Positions 16,289 to 29,632 of a stretch of DNA of 64,000 nucleotides are shown in pieces. The notes under the pieces are model-generated. The model was not told where the DNA came from. It ran no database searches and worked only from the letters and a program-made list of their open reading frames with translations. The DNA comes from Streptomyces venezuelae (lineage in GTDB: Bacteria > Actinomycetota > Actinomycetes > Streptomycetales > Streptomycetaceae). A program made the translations under genes and the position numbers. Where the stretch lies: the NCBI RefSeq assembly GCF_008642375.1, contig NZ_CP029194.1:3534001-3598000 (forward strand). The letters are read 5' to 3'. Position 1 is the stretch's first letter, and each line of letters opens with the position of its first letter.

Positions 16289-16310
16289 GCCCGCCCGAGT
16301 GCGGGCCTTC
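16289..16310 (+). terminator. Weak hairpin before the endolysin gene
   Basis: GCCCGC (16289-16294) pairs with GCGGGC (16301-16306) and is followed by CTTCTT. A modest terminator or mRNA stabiliser between tail and lysis genes. Confidence 0.35.
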
Positions 16311-16332
16311 TTCATGTCCGGAGGAACACCAG

Positions 16333-17256
16333 ATGGCCACTCCCCTCTCCGCGGACCGGCTCCTCGCCGCGCTCCGCGCCGAAGGCGTCACCGTCGTCGA
16401 ACACCCCGGCTGGCGCACCCACAACCGCAACCACACCGGTGCCTGGGGCCCCGTCACCGGCGTGATGATCCACCACACCGTCTCCAGCGGCACCGCCTCC
16501 TCCGTCGAGCTCTGCTTCAACGGCTACGAAGGCCTGCCCGGACCGCTCTGCCACGGCGTCATCGCCAAGGACGGCAGTGTCCACCTCGTCGCCAACGGCC
16601 GCGCCAACCACGCTGGCGGCGGCGACCCGTCCGTCCTCCAGGCCGTCGTCACCGAGACGTACGGCGACCGGCCGCCCGCCCCGCGCGAGCACCAGGGCAG
16701 CTCCAACGCCGTCGACGGCAACTCCCGCTTCTACGGCTTCGAGTGCATCAACCTCGGCAACGGCACCGACCCCTGGCCGGCCGCCCAGCTCGACGCGATC
16801 GAGCGCGTCTCCGCCGCCCTCTGCCGCGCCCACGGCTGGGGCGCCCGGTCCGTCATCGGCCACCTGGAGTGGTCCGACTGGAAGAGCGACCCCAAGGGCT
16901 TCGGCATGCCGACGATGCGCGACCGCGTCCAGGCCCGCCTCGGCAAGGCCCCCGCCAAGACGCCCGCCCCGGGCAACCCGGCGAGCGGCAAGCCCACCCC
17001 GCCCCGCCTCCAGCCCTTCCCGGGCACCTCGTTCTTCCGCAAGGAGACGAGCTCCCCGATCATCACCGCGATGGGCCGCCGGCTCGTCGCCGAGGGCTGC
17101 TCCGCGTACGGAGTCGGCCCCGGCCCCCGCTGGAGCGAGGCCGACCGGCGCAGCTACGCCAAGTGGCAGCACAAGCTCGGGTTCCGCGGCTCCGACGCCG
17201 ACGGCATCCCGGGCGCCGCCTCCTGGAACGCGCTGAAGGTCCCGTACAGCAAGTAG
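16333..17256 (+). CDS. N-acetylmuramoyl-L-alanine amidase (endolysin)
   Basis: A 307-residue enzyme that should cut the bond between muramic acid and the stem peptide. Residues 1-195 are an Amidase_2 / PGRP domain with VMIHHTVSS (zinc ligand His47 or His48), a second His in GHLEWSDWKSDPKG (His177) and Asp186 with Lys184 near the active site. A Pro-rich linker (about 200-230) leads to a C-terminal peptidoglycan-binding-like module. There is no signal peptide, so export would rely on the holin-like genes that follow. In a tailocin it would release particles from the producing cell. Confidence 0.85.
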   Translation: MATPLSADRLLAALRAEGVTVVEHPGWRTHNRNHTGAWGPVTGVMIHHTVSSGTASSVELCFNGYEGLPGPLCHGVIAKDGSVHLVANGRANHAGGGDPSVLQAVVTETYGDRPPAPREHQGSSNAVDGNSRFYGFECINLGNGTDPWPAAQLDAIERVSAALCRAHGWGARSVIGHLEWSDWKSDPKGFGMPTMRDRVQARLGKAPAKTPAPGNPASGKPTPPRLQPFPGTSFFRKETSSPIITAMGRRLVAEGCSAYGVGPGPRWSEADRRSYAKWQHKLGFRGSDADGIPGAASWNALKVPYSK

Positions 17257-17323
17257 CCCGTACGACGCTTACACGAACAGCCGTACGCGTACACGAAAAA
17301 GCTCGTACGAGAGGAGACCCCCG

Positions 17324-17557
17324 ATGTCCGATGCCGCCAAGCGCACGGCCCGCACCGTCCTCCAGTCCGCCGTCGGCATCGCCGTCGTGCTCCCCGCGAT
17401 CGTCGACGCGTCCGGCGTCCCCGCGACCCTCCCCTGGGTCGCCGGGGCGCTGGCCGTCGCCGGCGGACTGGCCCGGGTGATGGCCCTCGACGTGGTGCAG
17501 ATCCTGCTGCCGTCCTGGCTGCGCAGCTCCCCGGGCGGTGCCGATGACCGAGTCTGA
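17324..17557 (+). CDS. Holin-like small membrane protein
   Basis: A 77-residue protein with two hydrophobic helices (about 15-33 and 37-55), GAGGAG before ATG 17324, and location after the amidase. Size, topology and context fit actinophage holins, which open the membrane to let the endolysin reach the wall. Confidence 0.65.
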   Translation: MSDAAKRTARTVLQSAVGIAVVLPAIVDASGVPATLPWVAGALAVAGGLARVMALDVVQILLPSWLRSSPGGADDRV

Positions 17558-17807
17558 TCCGAACGACCCGGTCGCCGTCGCCCTCGAACTGGAACGCCTC
17601 CGCGGCACCCTGGAGGCCGGCTTCGCCCGCGTCGACGGCTCGCTCGCGCTGCTCGTGCAGCGCAGCGACCAGACCGACAAGCAACTGGCCGACCACGAGG
17701 CCAGGCTCGACGCCCTGGAGCGCAACCGCTGGCCGCTCGCCAGCATCGCCGCGCTCACCGCGAGCGCCGGCGTGCTCGTCGCGGTCTGGGAACTGGCCGC
17801 CCGCTAG
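17544..17807 (+). CDS. XhlA-like coiled-coil membrane protein (lysis accessory)
   Basis: An 87-residue protein with a coiled coil (LRGTLEAGFARVDGSLALLV, then DHEARLDALERNRW) and one C-terminal membrane helix, the layout of XhlA-type haemolysin/holin partners. It overlaps the holin gene. ATG 17544 is chosen; GTG 17538 is in frame and equally possible. Confidence 0.6.
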   Translation: MTESDPNDPVAVALELERLRGTLEAGFARVDGSLALLVQRSDQTDKQLADHEARLDALERNRWPLASIAALTASAGVLVAVWELAAR

Positions 17808-17822
17808 GGCAGCCGGGTACGC

Positions 17823-17861
17823 CGAAGGGCGGCCACCCACACGGGGTGACCGCCCTTCGGT
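17823..17861. terminator. Bidirectional terminator between tail cluster and rpoC
   Basis: A 17-bp inverted repeat (17823-17839 with 17845-17861, one G-T pair). A closely similar hairpin follows rplL (25831-25868), so it is probably the native rpoC terminator, now also ending the tail-lysis transcript. Confidence 0.75.
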
Positions 17862-17873
17862 CAAGCGACTCGC

Positions 17874-21788
<3,915 letters not shown>

Positions 21789-21846
21789 TATGCGTCAATC
21801 CCTCTCAGGGTTGTAAGTCTTGGGGTCTGGAACGGGGGTCCTGGGG

Positions 21847-21880
21847 CCGGCGGGGGGACCATCACTGGTCCCCCTGCCGG
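21847..21880 (-). other. Hairpin in the rpoB-rpoC spacer
   Basis: A 15-bp stem with one G-T pair (21847-21861 with 21866-21880) lies in the 100-bp gap between rpoB and rpoC. No T run follows on the minus strand, so it is more likely an mRNA processing or stabilising element than a terminator. Confidence 0.45.
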
Positions 21881-21888
21881 AACTCCCG

Positions 21889-24800
21889 TCAGACCTCTTC
21901 GACGCTGCTCGGCTCGCGCCGGGACAGGTCGATGCCGAGCTCCTCCGCTGCGCGGAAGACGTCCTCGTCGGTGTCGCGCATCTCGATGGACATGCCGTCC
22001 GAAGAGAGCACCTCCACGTTGAGGCACAGGGACTGCATCTCCTTGATGAGCACCTTGAAGGACTCGGGGATGCCGGGCTCAGGGATGTTCTCGCCCTTGA
22101 CGATGGCCTCGTAGACCTTCACGCGGCCGGTCACGTCGTCGGACTTGATCGTCAGCAGCTCCTGGAGGGCGTACGCGGCGCCGTATGCCTCCAGCGCCCA
22201 CACCTCCATCTCGCCGAAGCGCTGGCCACCGAACTGGGCCTTACCACCCAGCGGCTGCTGGGTGATCATCGAGTACGGGCCGGTCGAACGCGCGTGCAGC
22301 TTGTCGTCGACCAGGTGGTGCAGCTTGAGGATGTACATGTACCCGACCGAGATCGGGTCCGGGAACGGCTCGCCGGAGCGGCCGTCGAACAGCCTCGCCT
22401 TACCGGTCGGGAGCACCATGCGCTCACCGTCGCGGTTCGGGATCGTGTGGTTCAGCAGACCCGCGAGCTCGTCCTCACGCGCACCGTCGAAGACCGGGGT
22501 GGCGACGTTGGTGCCCGGGGCGACCTGGTCGGCACCGATGGCCTGGAGGCGCTGCGCCCACTCGTCCGCGAGGCCGGAGACGTCCCAGCCGCGGCTGGCG
22601 AGCCAGCCGAGGTGGATCTCCAGGACCTGTCCCGGGTTCATTCGGGACGGGACACCCAGCGGGTTGAGGATGATGTCGACCGGCGTGCCGTCCTCGAGGA
22701 AGGGCATGTCCTCGATCGGAAGGATCTTGGAGATGACACCCTTGTTGCCGTGACGGCCGGCGAGCTTGTCGCCGTCGGTGATCTTGCGCTTCTGGGCGAC
22801 GTAGACGCGGACCAGCTGGTTCACGCCCGGGGGAAGCTCGTCGCCCTCCTCACGGTCGAAGACGCGGACGCCGATGATCTTGCCGATCTCGCCGTGCGGC
22901 ACCTTCAGCGAGGTGTCACGGACCTCACGGGCCTTCTCACCGAAGATCGCGCGGAGCAGGCGCTCCTCCGGGGTCAGCTCGGTCTCACCCTTGGGCGTGA
23001 CCTTGCCGACGAGGATGTCGCCGGCGACGACCTCGGCACCGATACGGATGATGCCGCGCTCGTCGAGGTCGGCGAGGACCTCCTCGGAGACGTTCGGGAT
23101 GTCCCGGGTGATCTCCTCCGGGCCGAGCTTGGTGTCACGGGCGTCGACCTCGTGCTCCTCGATGTGGATCGAGGAGAGGACGTCGTCCTGCACGAGGCGC
23201 TGCGACAGGATGATCGCGTCCTCGTAGTTGTGACCCTCCCACGGCATGAACGCCACGAGCAGGTTCTTGCCGAGCGCCATCTCGCCGTCTTCGGTGGCGG
23301 GACCGTCGGCGAGGACCTGGCCCTCGATGACGCGGTCGCCCTCGTCCACGACGACCTTCTGGTTCACAGAGGTGCCCTGGTTGGAGCGCGAGAACTTGTG
23401 CAGGCGGTACGTGATGTACGTGCCGTCGTCGTTGGCGACCGTGATGTAGTCGGCCGACAGCTCCTGGACGACACCGTCCTTCTCGGCCTTGAGCACGTCG
23501 CCGGCGTCGGTGGCGCAGCGGTACTCCATGCCGGTGCCGACGAGCGGGGCCTCCGACTTAATCAGCGGCACCGCCTGACGCATCATGTTCGCGCCCATGA
23601 GGGCACGGTTGGCGTCGTCGTGCTCGAGGAACGGGATCATGGCGGTCGCGACCGACACCATCTGGCGCGGCGAGACGTCCATGTAGTCCACGTCCGACGG
23701 CTCGACGTAGTCGACCTCGCCGCCACGCTTACGCACCAGGACACGGGGCTCGGTGAACTGCATGTCGTCGTTGAGCGCGGCGTTGGCCTGCGCGATGACG
23801 AAGCGGTCCTCCTCGTCGGCGGTGACGTAGTCGACCTCGTCGGTGACCCGGCCGTCGACGACCTTGCGGTACGGCGTCTCGATGAAGCCGAACGCGTTGA
23901 CGCGGCCGTACGAGGCGAGCGAACCGATCAGACCGATGTTCGGGCCCTCGGGGGTCTCGATCGGGCACATGCGTCCGTAGTGGGACGGGTGCACGTCTCG
24001 GACCTCGAAGCCGGCCCGCTCACGGGACAGACCACCAGGGCCCAGCGCCGAGAGACGACGCTTGTGCGTCAGACCCGACAGCGGGTTGTTCTGGTCCATG
24101 AACTGGGACAGCTGGCTGGTGCCGAAGAACTCCTTGATGGAGGCGACGACCGGCCGGATGTTGATCAGGGTCTGCGGCGTGATCGCCTCGACGTCCTGGG
24201 TGGTCATGCGCTCACGCACGACGCGCTCCATACGAGCCAGACCCGTGCGGACCTGGTTCTGGATGAGCTCGCCGACGTTGCGCAGACGACGGTTGCCGAA
24301 GTGGTCGATGTCGTCGGTCTCGACGACGATCTCGTTGCCGTTCTCGCCGATCGTCTCGGTCTCGCCCGCGTGGAGCTTGACCAGGTACTTGATCGTGGCG
24401 ATGACGTCGTCGGTGGTGAGCACGCCGGCGTCCAGCGGCTCGTCGGCGCCGAGCTTCTTGTTCACCTTGTAGCGGCCGACCTTCGCGAGGTCGTAGCGCT
24501 TCGGGTTGAAGTAGAGGTTCTCGAGCAGCGTCTGAGCGGCCTCACGGGTCGGCGGCTCGCCCGGACGCAGCTTGCGGTAGATGTCGAGCAGCGCGTCGTC
24601 CTGGCCCTGGGTGTGGTCCTTCTCCAGGGTGGCGCGCATGGACTCGTACTCGCCGAACTCCTGCAGGATCTGCTCGGTGGTCCAGCCGAGAGCCTTGAGG
24701 AGGACGGTGACGGACTGCTTGCGCTTGCGGTCGATGCGGACACCGACCAGGTCGCGCTTGTCGATCTCCATCTCCAGCCAGGCACCCCGGGACGGGATGA

Positions 24801-25371
24801 TCTTGGCGGAGAAGATGTCCTTGTCGGACGTCTTGTCGATCGAGGAGTCGAAGTAGACGCCCGGCGAGCGGACAAGCTGCGACACGACGACACGCTCGGT
24901 GCCGTTGATGACGAAGGTGCCCTTGTTGGTCATGAGCGGGAAGTCGCCCATGAAGACCGTCTGAGACTTGATCTCGCCGGTCTCGTTGTTGGTGAACTCG
25001 GCGGTGACGAAGAGCGGGGCGCCGTACGTGAAGTCACGGTCCTTGCACTCGTCGATCGAGTTCTTCGGCGGCTCGAAGCGGTGGTCGCGGAAGGTCAGCG
25101 ACATCGACCCGGAGAAGTCCTCGATCGGCGAGATCTCCTCGAAGATCTCTTCCAGACCGGACTTCGTGGGGACGTCCTGTCCCGACTCAAGGGCAGCCTC
25201 GACGCGAGCCTTCCAGGCGGCGTTGCCGAGCAGCCAGTCAAAGCTCTCGGTCTGCAGCGCGAGGAGGTTCGGAACCTCGAGGGGCTCCTTGATCTTTGCA
25301 AAGGAGATGCGCAGCGGGGCGGTGCTTGCGCCGTTGTTCGTATTGGTCGAGGCGTTGCGCGAGGCGGCCAA
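21889..25371 (-). CDS. rpoB: DNA-directed RNA polymerase subunit beta
   Basis: A 1160-residue protein. I place the start at TTG 25371 because an AAGGA site sits seven bases upstream and the protein then begins with AASRNAST after the initiator, as in other Streptomyces; the frame stays open further upstream but that part looks non-coding. Conserved segments include the rifampicin region ([20 protein letters not shown], then [14 protein letters not shown]) with the wild-type Asp, His and Ser residues, so no common rifampicin-resistance change is seen. Confidence 0.97.
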   Translation of the reverse strand: MAASRNASTNTNNGASTAPLRISFAKIKEPLEVPNLLALQTESFDWLLGNAAWKARVEAALESGQDVPTKSGLEEIFEEISPIEDFSGSMSLTFRDHRFEPPKNSIDECKDRDFTYGAPLFVTAEFTNNETGEIKSQTVFMGDFPLMTNKGTFVINGTERVVVSQLVRSPGVYFDSSIDKTSDKDIFSAKIIPSRGAWLEMEIDKRDLVGVRIDRKRKQSVTVLLKALGWTTEQILQEFGEYESMRATLEKDHTQGQDDALLDIYRKLRPGEPPTREAAQTLLENLYFNPKRYDLAKVGRYKVNKKLGADEPLDAGVLTTDDVIATIKYLVKLHAGETETIGENGNEIVVETDDIDHFGNRRLRNVGELIQNQVRTGLARMERVVRERMTTQDVEAITPQTLINIRPVVASIKEFFGTSQLSQFMDQNNPLSGLTHKRRLSALGPGGLSRERAGFEVRDVHPSHYGRMCPIETPEGPNIGLIGSLASYGRVNAFGFIETPYRKVVDGRVTDEVDYVTADEEDRFVIAQANAALNDDMQFTEPRVLVRKRGGEVDYVEPSDVDYMDVSPRQMVSVATAMIPFLEHDDANRALMGANMMRQAVPLIKSEAPLVGTGMEYRCATDAGDVLKAEKDGVVQELSADYITVANDDGTYITYRLHKFSRSNQGTSVNQKVVVDEGDRVIEGQVLADGPATEDGEMALGKNLLVAFMPWEGHNYEDAIILSQRLVQDDVLSSIHIEEHEVDARDTKLGPEEITRDIPNVSEEVLADLDERGIIRIGAEVVAGDILVGKVTPKGETELTPEERLLRAIFGEKAREVRDTSLKVPHGEIGKIIGVRVFDREEGDELPPGVNQLVRVYVAQKRKITDGDKLAGRHGNKGVISKILPIEDMPFLEDGTPVDIILNPLGVPSRMNPGQVLEIHLGWLASRGWDVSGLADEWAQRLQAIGADQVAPGTNVATPVFDGAREDELAGLLNHTIPNRDGERMVLPTGKARLFDGRSGEPFPDPISVGYMYILKLHHLVDDKLHARSTGPYSMITQQPLGGKAQFGGQRFGEMEVWALEAYGAAYALQELLTIKSDDVTGRVKVYEAIVKGENIPEPGIPESFKVLIKEMQSLCLNVEVLSSDGMSIEMRDTDEDVFRAAEELGIDLSRREPSSVEEV

Positions 25372-25830
25372 GAGGGGGTCCTTCCGAGGGCTCGGACTCA
25401 CTACGCGCGTACCGGTCCCCAGCAACGCTTCACGGCAGACGTTTCCTGAGATGACCAAAAGGCCAGGTCAGACGGGGTCGGTCCGAGTAGCGGATGCGAA
25501 GGTATGCCCCTGGTGACGGGCAGGGGGCAGCTAACAGGCAGCGCAAAGGGTCAGTGTAGCCACTTGGCTCACTGATGTCCAGGGCGAATAATTCGCGACC
25601 CTCGTTGCTCTCAACTCCGCGGTACCTCGCGCCGTGTGACGCACCTCGATACTGCCCGTTCAGCCGTCGATCCATGCCTCGGATACGGATCGTTGTGACG
25701 ACGCGTCCTGAGAATTGCGCGCTGCGTGCGGTTCGTCAAGGCCCCCCGGTGTGCGGGGCGCACGGCGAAGATCACCATACTCCGCTCCCGGCGGCCCTCG
25801 GGTCCCCCGCCACGCCCTTCCCGGGGAACG
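25372..25830 (-). promoter_or_regulatory. Long rpoB leader / promoter region
   Basis: About 460 bp between the rplL terminator and the rpoB start contain no credible gene. Part is less GC-rich than its surroundings. A long untranslated rplL-rpoB region is normal in actinobacteria and is expected to hold a promoter for rpoBC. Confidence 0.5.
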
Positions 25831-25868
25831 CCGAAAGGCGACCACCCACAAGGGTGATCGCCTTTCGG
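25831..25868 (-). terminator. rplL-rpoB intergenic terminator/attenuator
   Basis: A 17-bp stem (25831-25847 with 25852-25868, one G-T pair), four-base loop, 50 bp after rplL. Partial read-through here would adjust RNA polymerase output relative to ribosomal protein output. Confidence 0.65.
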
Positions 25869-25919
25869 TGCTCCCGCGTTACACGGGGGCAGGAGTCAGC
25901 TCAGCGAGCCGAAACGGTC

Positions 25920-26303
25920 TTACTTGACCGTGACGGAGGCGCCGGCGGCCTTGAGGGACTCGGCGGCCTTCTCGGCAACGTCCTTCGCGACCTTCTCGAG
26001 GACGGCCTTCGGGGTGCCGTCGACGAGGTCCTTGGCCTCCTTGAGGCCCAGGGAGGTGAGCTCACGCACGACCTTGATGACCTGGATCTTCTTGTCGCCC
26101 GCGCCATCGAGGATGACGTCGAACTCGTCCTGCTCCTCGGCGGCCTCGGCAACGGCGCCCGGGCCGGCCGGACCGGCAACGGCGACGGCCGCGGCGGCGG
26201 TGACGTCGAACTTCTCCTCGAAGGCCTTCACGAACTCGGAGAGCTCGATGAGGGTCATCTCCTCGAACTGGGCGAGGAGGTCGTCCTGAGAGAGCTTCGC
26301 CAT
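25920..26303 (-). CDS. rplL: 50S ribosomal protein L7/L12
   Basis: A 127-residue acidic stalk protein. ATG 26303 gives the usual [16 protein letters not shown] start. The Ala/Gly-rich hinge (about 40-60) and the C-terminal factor-binding domain ([17 protein letters not shown]) are typical. It forms dimers that bind L10 and recruit translation factors. Confidence 0.97.
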   Translation of the reverse strand: MAKLSQDDLLAQFEEMTLIELSEFVKAFEEKFDVTAAAAVAVAGPAGPGAVAEAAEEQDEFDVILDGAGDKKIQVIKVVRELTSLGLKEAKDLVDGTPKAVLEKVAKDVAEKAAESLKAAGASVTVK

Positions 26304-26414
26304 GATGGGCGATCCTTCCACTAATTCGGCAGGTGCCGATGTGTCTATAGAGGCGGGCGTAACGGCCCGCTACGACCCGCGTACTAGGCGACGCGGATCA
26401 ATGCGCGAGCCGAA

Positions 26415-26945
26415 TTACTCGGCACCGCCCTGCTCGGCGAGCTTGACGCGAAGCGCTTCCGCAGTGCGGACGAACTTCGACGGCAGCGCCTGGAAGAGCG
26501 AGGCAGCCTGAGACTGCTTGCCCTTGAACGCGCCGGCCAGCTTGCTGAGCAGAACCTCGCGGGACTCGAGGTCCGCAAGCTTCTTGATGTCGTCGGCGGA
26601 GAGAGCCTTACCGTCAAGGACACCGGCCTTGATGATGAGGTTCGGGTTCTCCTTGGCGAAGTCACGCAGGGCCTTCGCCGACTCCACCGGGTCACCGGTG
26701 ACGAAGGCGACCGCGGTCGGACCAGCGAAGTGCTCGTCCAGTGCGGTGATCCCGGCCTCGTTGGCCGCAATCTTGGTCAGCGTGTTCTTCACCACGGCGT
26801 ACTGGGCGTTCTCACCGAGCGAACGACGCAGCGTCTTGAGCTGCGCAACGGTGAGACCCCGGTACTCGGTCAGCACGGCGGCGTTGGAGCTCTGGAACGC
26901 GTCCTTGAGCTCGGCCACCGATGCAGCCTTGTTGGGCGTCGGCAT
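26415..26945 (-). CDS. rplJ: 50S ribosomal protein L10
   Basis: A 176-residue protein, start ATG 26945 ([17 protein letters not shown]) behind GGAAGGAGG. It carries the ribosome-binding N-terminal domain ([17 protein letters not shown]) and the C-terminal helix that holds L7/L12 dimers. It is encoded directly upstream of rplL. The 5' leader holds a probable regulatory RNA (separate entry). Confidence 0.97.
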   Translation of the reverse strand: MPTPNKAASVAELKDAFQSSNAAVLTEYRGLTVAQLKTLRRSLGENAQYAVVKNTLTKIAANEAGITALDEHFAGPTAVAFVTGDPVESAKALRDFAKENPNLIIKAGVLDGKALSADDIKKLADLESREVLLSKLAGAFKGKQSQAASLFQALPSKFVRTAEALRVKLAEQGGAE

Positions 26946-26994
26946 AGTGCTTCGGCCTCCTTCCGGGTGATGAGGACCGCTCAGAAGGTGGCTG

Positions 26995-27150
26995 AACAAA
27001 ACAAAACGCCCCGGCGCAGGCGCACGGGGCTTAGCTCGACCGGACGAGTCCGGGAACCTTCCACAGTCACCTGCGCGGGTCGTCCGTTGTCAGCGGATCC
27101 TTCGGCCACCGCACCCGGTAAGGGCACAGCAACGACCAGCGGTCTTTGGC
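26995..27150 (-). promoter_or_regulatory. Probable L10 leader RNA with terminator-like attenuator
   Basis: On the minus strand the region upstream of rplJ contains AGACCGCTGGTCG and, further on, CCGAAGGATCCGC, resembling the kink-turn elements of L10-leader RNAs that bind the L10(L12)4 complex. It ends in a stem of GCCCCG and CGGGGC with a GCGC-rich inner part followed by GTTTTGTTTTG, a terminator-like structure (about 26996-27033) just before the rplJ ribosome site. Feedback by L10 through attenuation is known in bacteria; its form here is inferred. Confidence 0.5.
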
Positions 27151-27190
27151 TTCTGTGGAAGCTTACGTGACACGTTCCGGTTCGGGCAAA

Positions 27191-28114
27191 TCAGCCCTGC
27201 GCGGCGCCTTCGCCGAGGCCGGCGCCGAGCTCCTTGAGCATCTTGAACAGGTCCACGGTGTCCTTGGCCGGCGGCGCCTGGACGGTGGCCTGGGTGCCGT
27301 AGTCGCTGTAGTCGGCCCGCATCTTCATCGAGCCCTCGGCCATGGTCATGCCGACGTCCATGCGCGCCGGGAGGCCGTCCTCGTTGACCCAGACCTGGGT
27401 GTCGTACCCCTTCATGCCCATCTTCTTGACGTTGGCGATGAGGGCGTCGTGGTCCTTCTTGGAGAGGAGCTTGGACGACTCGTTGGCGGCGAGCATCTGC
27501 TCGACGGTGAGCGTGCCCTTGTAGTGCTGGGTCTCCATGCCGTTGATCTTCGCGGCGCCGACGTGCTTCAGGTTCGGGGAGTCGAGGAGCAGCGCGAGCT
27601 GCTGGGCCGGGTCCTGGTTCATGCTCTCCAGGCCACCGGTCATCTGCTTCTGGAGCGCCTTGTCGCCGGAGGCCTCGGCGGCCGCCTTCATGTCCAGCTT
27701 CATCCAGCGCTTGCCGTCCATCTCGGCGGCCTGCTTCGCGCCCATGTCCAGGTACATGACGTTGTCGGCCATGATCATGCGGACCTGCTCGGGGGCGTCG
27801 GGGTCGCCCGCGGCGAGCATGGAGCCCTTCACCGTGATGTCCATGACCGCGGGGTCCCAGCCCTGGACACCGGTCAGCTCGGCGGTGCCCGAGTCCGCGC
27901 CGACACCGGACATGGTCATCGTCATCTTGACCTTGGCCGCCTTGGCCGCGGAGGTCTTCTCGTACGCGGCCTGGATGACCTTCGTGACGTCCCCGTGGCT
28001 CTTCACCCCGGCACCCGACTTGGCGTCCCCGCCGTCCTGACATCCCGCGACACCCGCCACGACGGCCGTGGCCGTCAGGGCGACGCCCGCGCGCTTCCAT
28101 GCGGACATGTTCAT
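27191..28114 (-). CDS. Lipoprotein, LppX/LprG-like
   Basis: A 307-residue exported lipoprotein. A basic N-terminus, hydrophobic stretch and lipobox VAGC (with Cys at about residue 25) mark it for lipid attachment on the outer face of the membrane. The mature part is beta-rich with repeats of antiparallel strands (KVKMTMTMSGVG, then TQVWVNEDGLPARMDV), like the LppX/LprAFG family of actinobacteria. The gene lies between rplA and rplJ, as in other Streptomyces. ATG 28114 is chosen; ATG 28108 two codons later is an alternative. Confidence 0.8.
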   Translation of the reverse strand: MNMSAWKRAGVALTATAVVAGVAGCQDGGDAKSGAGVKSHGDVTKVIQAAYEKTSAAKAAKVKMTMTMSGVGADSGTAELTGVQGWDPAVMDITVKGSMLAAGDPDAPEQVRMIMADNVMYLDMGAKQAAEMDGKRWMKLDMKAAAEASGDKALQKQMTGGLESMNQDPAQQLALLLDSPNLKHVGAAKINGMETQHYKGTLTVEQMLAANESSKLLSKKDHDALIANVKKMGMKGYDTQVWVNEDGLPARMDVGMTMAEGSMKMRADYSDYGTQATVQAPPAKDTVDLFKMLKELGAGLGEGAAQG

Positions 28115-28157
28115 GAGCGTTCCCCACCCCTTGATTTTCTTTACGGTCCCTTGAACC

Positions 28158-28205
28158 GTAACAAAAAACAGGCCCTCGCCTCTCCGAGGGAGAGGCGAGG
28201 GCCTG
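28158..28205 (-). terminator. Terminator of the rplK-rplA operon
   Basis: A perfect 15-bp stem (28169-28183 with 28191-28205) followed on the minus strand by TGTTTTTTGTT. It ends the rplK-rplA transcript just upstream of the lipoprotein gene. Confidence 0.85.
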
Positions 28206-28231
28206 TTGACCACTCAGTGAACCGGTGAGGT

Positions 28232-28960
28232 TCAGACCGCGGCCGGGTCCTCCTCGACGAGGAGGTTACGGGTGCGGTTGGAGTCCAGCGGGATGCCGGG
28301 GCCCATCGTCGTCGTCAGGGTCGCCTTCTTGATGTAGCGGCCCTTGGCGGCGGACGGCTTCAGACGAAGGATCTCGTCCAGGGCCGCGGCGTAGTTCTCG
28401 ACCAGCTTCGTCTCGTCGAAGGAGACCTTGCCGATGATGAAGTGCAGGTTCGAGTGCTTGTCGACGCGGAACTCGATCTTGCCGCCCTTGATGTCGTTGA
28501 CAGCCTTCGCGACATCGGGGGTGACGGTGCCGACCTTGGGGTTCGGCATGAGACCACGCGGGCCGAGGACGCGGCCGAGGCGGCCGACCTTGCCCATGAG
28601 GTCCGGGGTGGCCACAACGGCGTCGAACTCGTTCAGGCGGTTGCCCTTGGAGATCTCGTCGATGAGCTCGTCGGAGCCGACGATGTCGGCGCCCGCGGCG
28701 ATCGCGGCCTCGGCACGGTCACCGGTCGCGAAGACCAGGACCCGGGCGGTCTTGCCGGTGCCGTGCGGAAGGTTCACGGTGCCACGGACCATCTGGTCGG
28801 CCTTGCGCGGGTCGACACCCAGGCGGAAGGCGACCTCGACGGTGCCGTCGAACTTCGTGGTGGCGGTGTCCTTGGCGAGACGGACGGCCTCGAGGGGCGC
28901 GTAGTTCCGCTCGCGGTCGACCTTGGCGTCCGCGGTGCGGAGAGCCTTGCTGCGCTTCAC
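28232..28960 (-). CDS. rplA: 50S ribosomal protein L1
   Basis: A 242-residue protein starting [17 protein letters not shown]. The signature [20 protein letters not shown] and the C-terminal [11 protein letters not shown] are typical of Streptomyces L1. It forms the L1 stalk and represses its own operon by binding the mRNA leader, as known in other bacteria. Confidence 0.97.
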   Translation of the reverse strand: MKRSKALRTADAKVDRERNYAPLEAVRLAKDTATTKFDGTVEVAFRLGVDPRKADQMVRGTVNLPHGTGKTARVLVFATGDRAEAAIAAGADIVGSDELIDEISKGNRLNEFDAVVATPDLMGKVGRLGRVLGPRGLMPNPKVGTVTPDVAKAVNDIKGGKIEFRVDKHSNLHFIIGKVSFDETKLVENYAAALDEILRLKPSAAKGRYIKKATLTTTMGPGIPLDSNRTRNLLVEEDPAAV

Positions 28961-29039
28961 TGCTTCTCCTGTTGGTTCAGGTATGGAGTCGTGGTGCGGG
29001 CCGCGCCGGCCCTACCACTGAGGTCACGAGGGGGGGTGA

Positions 29040-29474
29040 TCAGCCCTCGACCGTGATGCCCATGGAGCGGGCGGTGCCAGCGATGATCTTGGACGCGGCG
29101 TCCAGGTCGTTGGCGTTCAGGTCGGGGAGCTTGACCGTGGCGATCTCGCGGACCTGGGCGGCCGTGAGCTTGGCGACCTTGGTCTTGTGCGGCTCGCCGG
29201 AGCCCTTGTCCACACCAGCGGCCTTGAGGATCAGCTTCGCGGCCGGCGGAGTCTTCGTGATGAAGGTGAAGGTGCGGTCCTCGTAGACCGTGATCTCCAC
29301 CGGCACGACCATGCCACGCTGCGACTCGGTCGCGGCGTTGTAGGCCTTGCAGAACTCCATGATGTTGACGCCGTGCTGACCCAGCGCGGGGCCGACCGGC
29401 GGGGCCGGGTTGGCCGCGCCGGCGTTGATCTGGAGCTTGATAAGCCCCGTGACCTTCTTCTTCTTGGGAGGCAT
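29040..29474 (-). CDS. rplK: 50S ribosomal protein L11
   Basis: A 144-residue protein ([19 protein letters not shown]) with the [20 protein letters not shown] signature. It forms the GTPase-associated centre with 23S rRNA and is the target region of thiopeptide antibiotics and of RelA signalling. Cotranscribed with rplA. Confidence 0.97.
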
Positions 29475-29570
29475 TGCTCTCTCCGGGTCCTAGTGAGAGT
29501 GTTCAGCCCGCCTTCCGGTCATCCGGATGCAGGCATACCGCACAACGATAACGGGTATAGACGCGCGGCT

Positions 29571-29614
29571 AAAAACCGAGCAGGTCAGAGCGGCTGTGAG
29601 AGCCACTCTGACCT
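29571..29614 (-). terminator. Terminator after nusG
   Basis: A 14-bp stem with one G-T pair (29582-29595 with 29601-29614) followed on the minus strand by GGTTTTTAG. It separates secE-nusG from rplK-rplA, implying a separate rplK promoter in the roughly 95 bp that remain. Confidence 0.75.
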
Positions 29615-29632
29615 GGTCGGAAGACGGTGAGA

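Larger units (their letters stand above)
1..17807 (+). mobile_element. Non-contractile phage-tail (F-type tailocin-like) cluster
   Basis: The region holds a siphovirus-type tail module: tail terminator, major tail protein, frameshifted assembly chaperone, tape-measure-like proteins, distal tail protein, three fibre-like proteins, hub and minor tail proteins, amidase and holins. Within 17.8 kb I see no capsid, portal, terminase, integrase or tail sheath. It ends at a strong bidirectional terminator facing rpoC. A headless siphovirus tail with lysis genes is what is known as an F-type tailocin. Because the left boundary lies outside the window, head genes further left cannot be excluded, so the tailocin reading is an inference. 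Confidence 0.75.
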
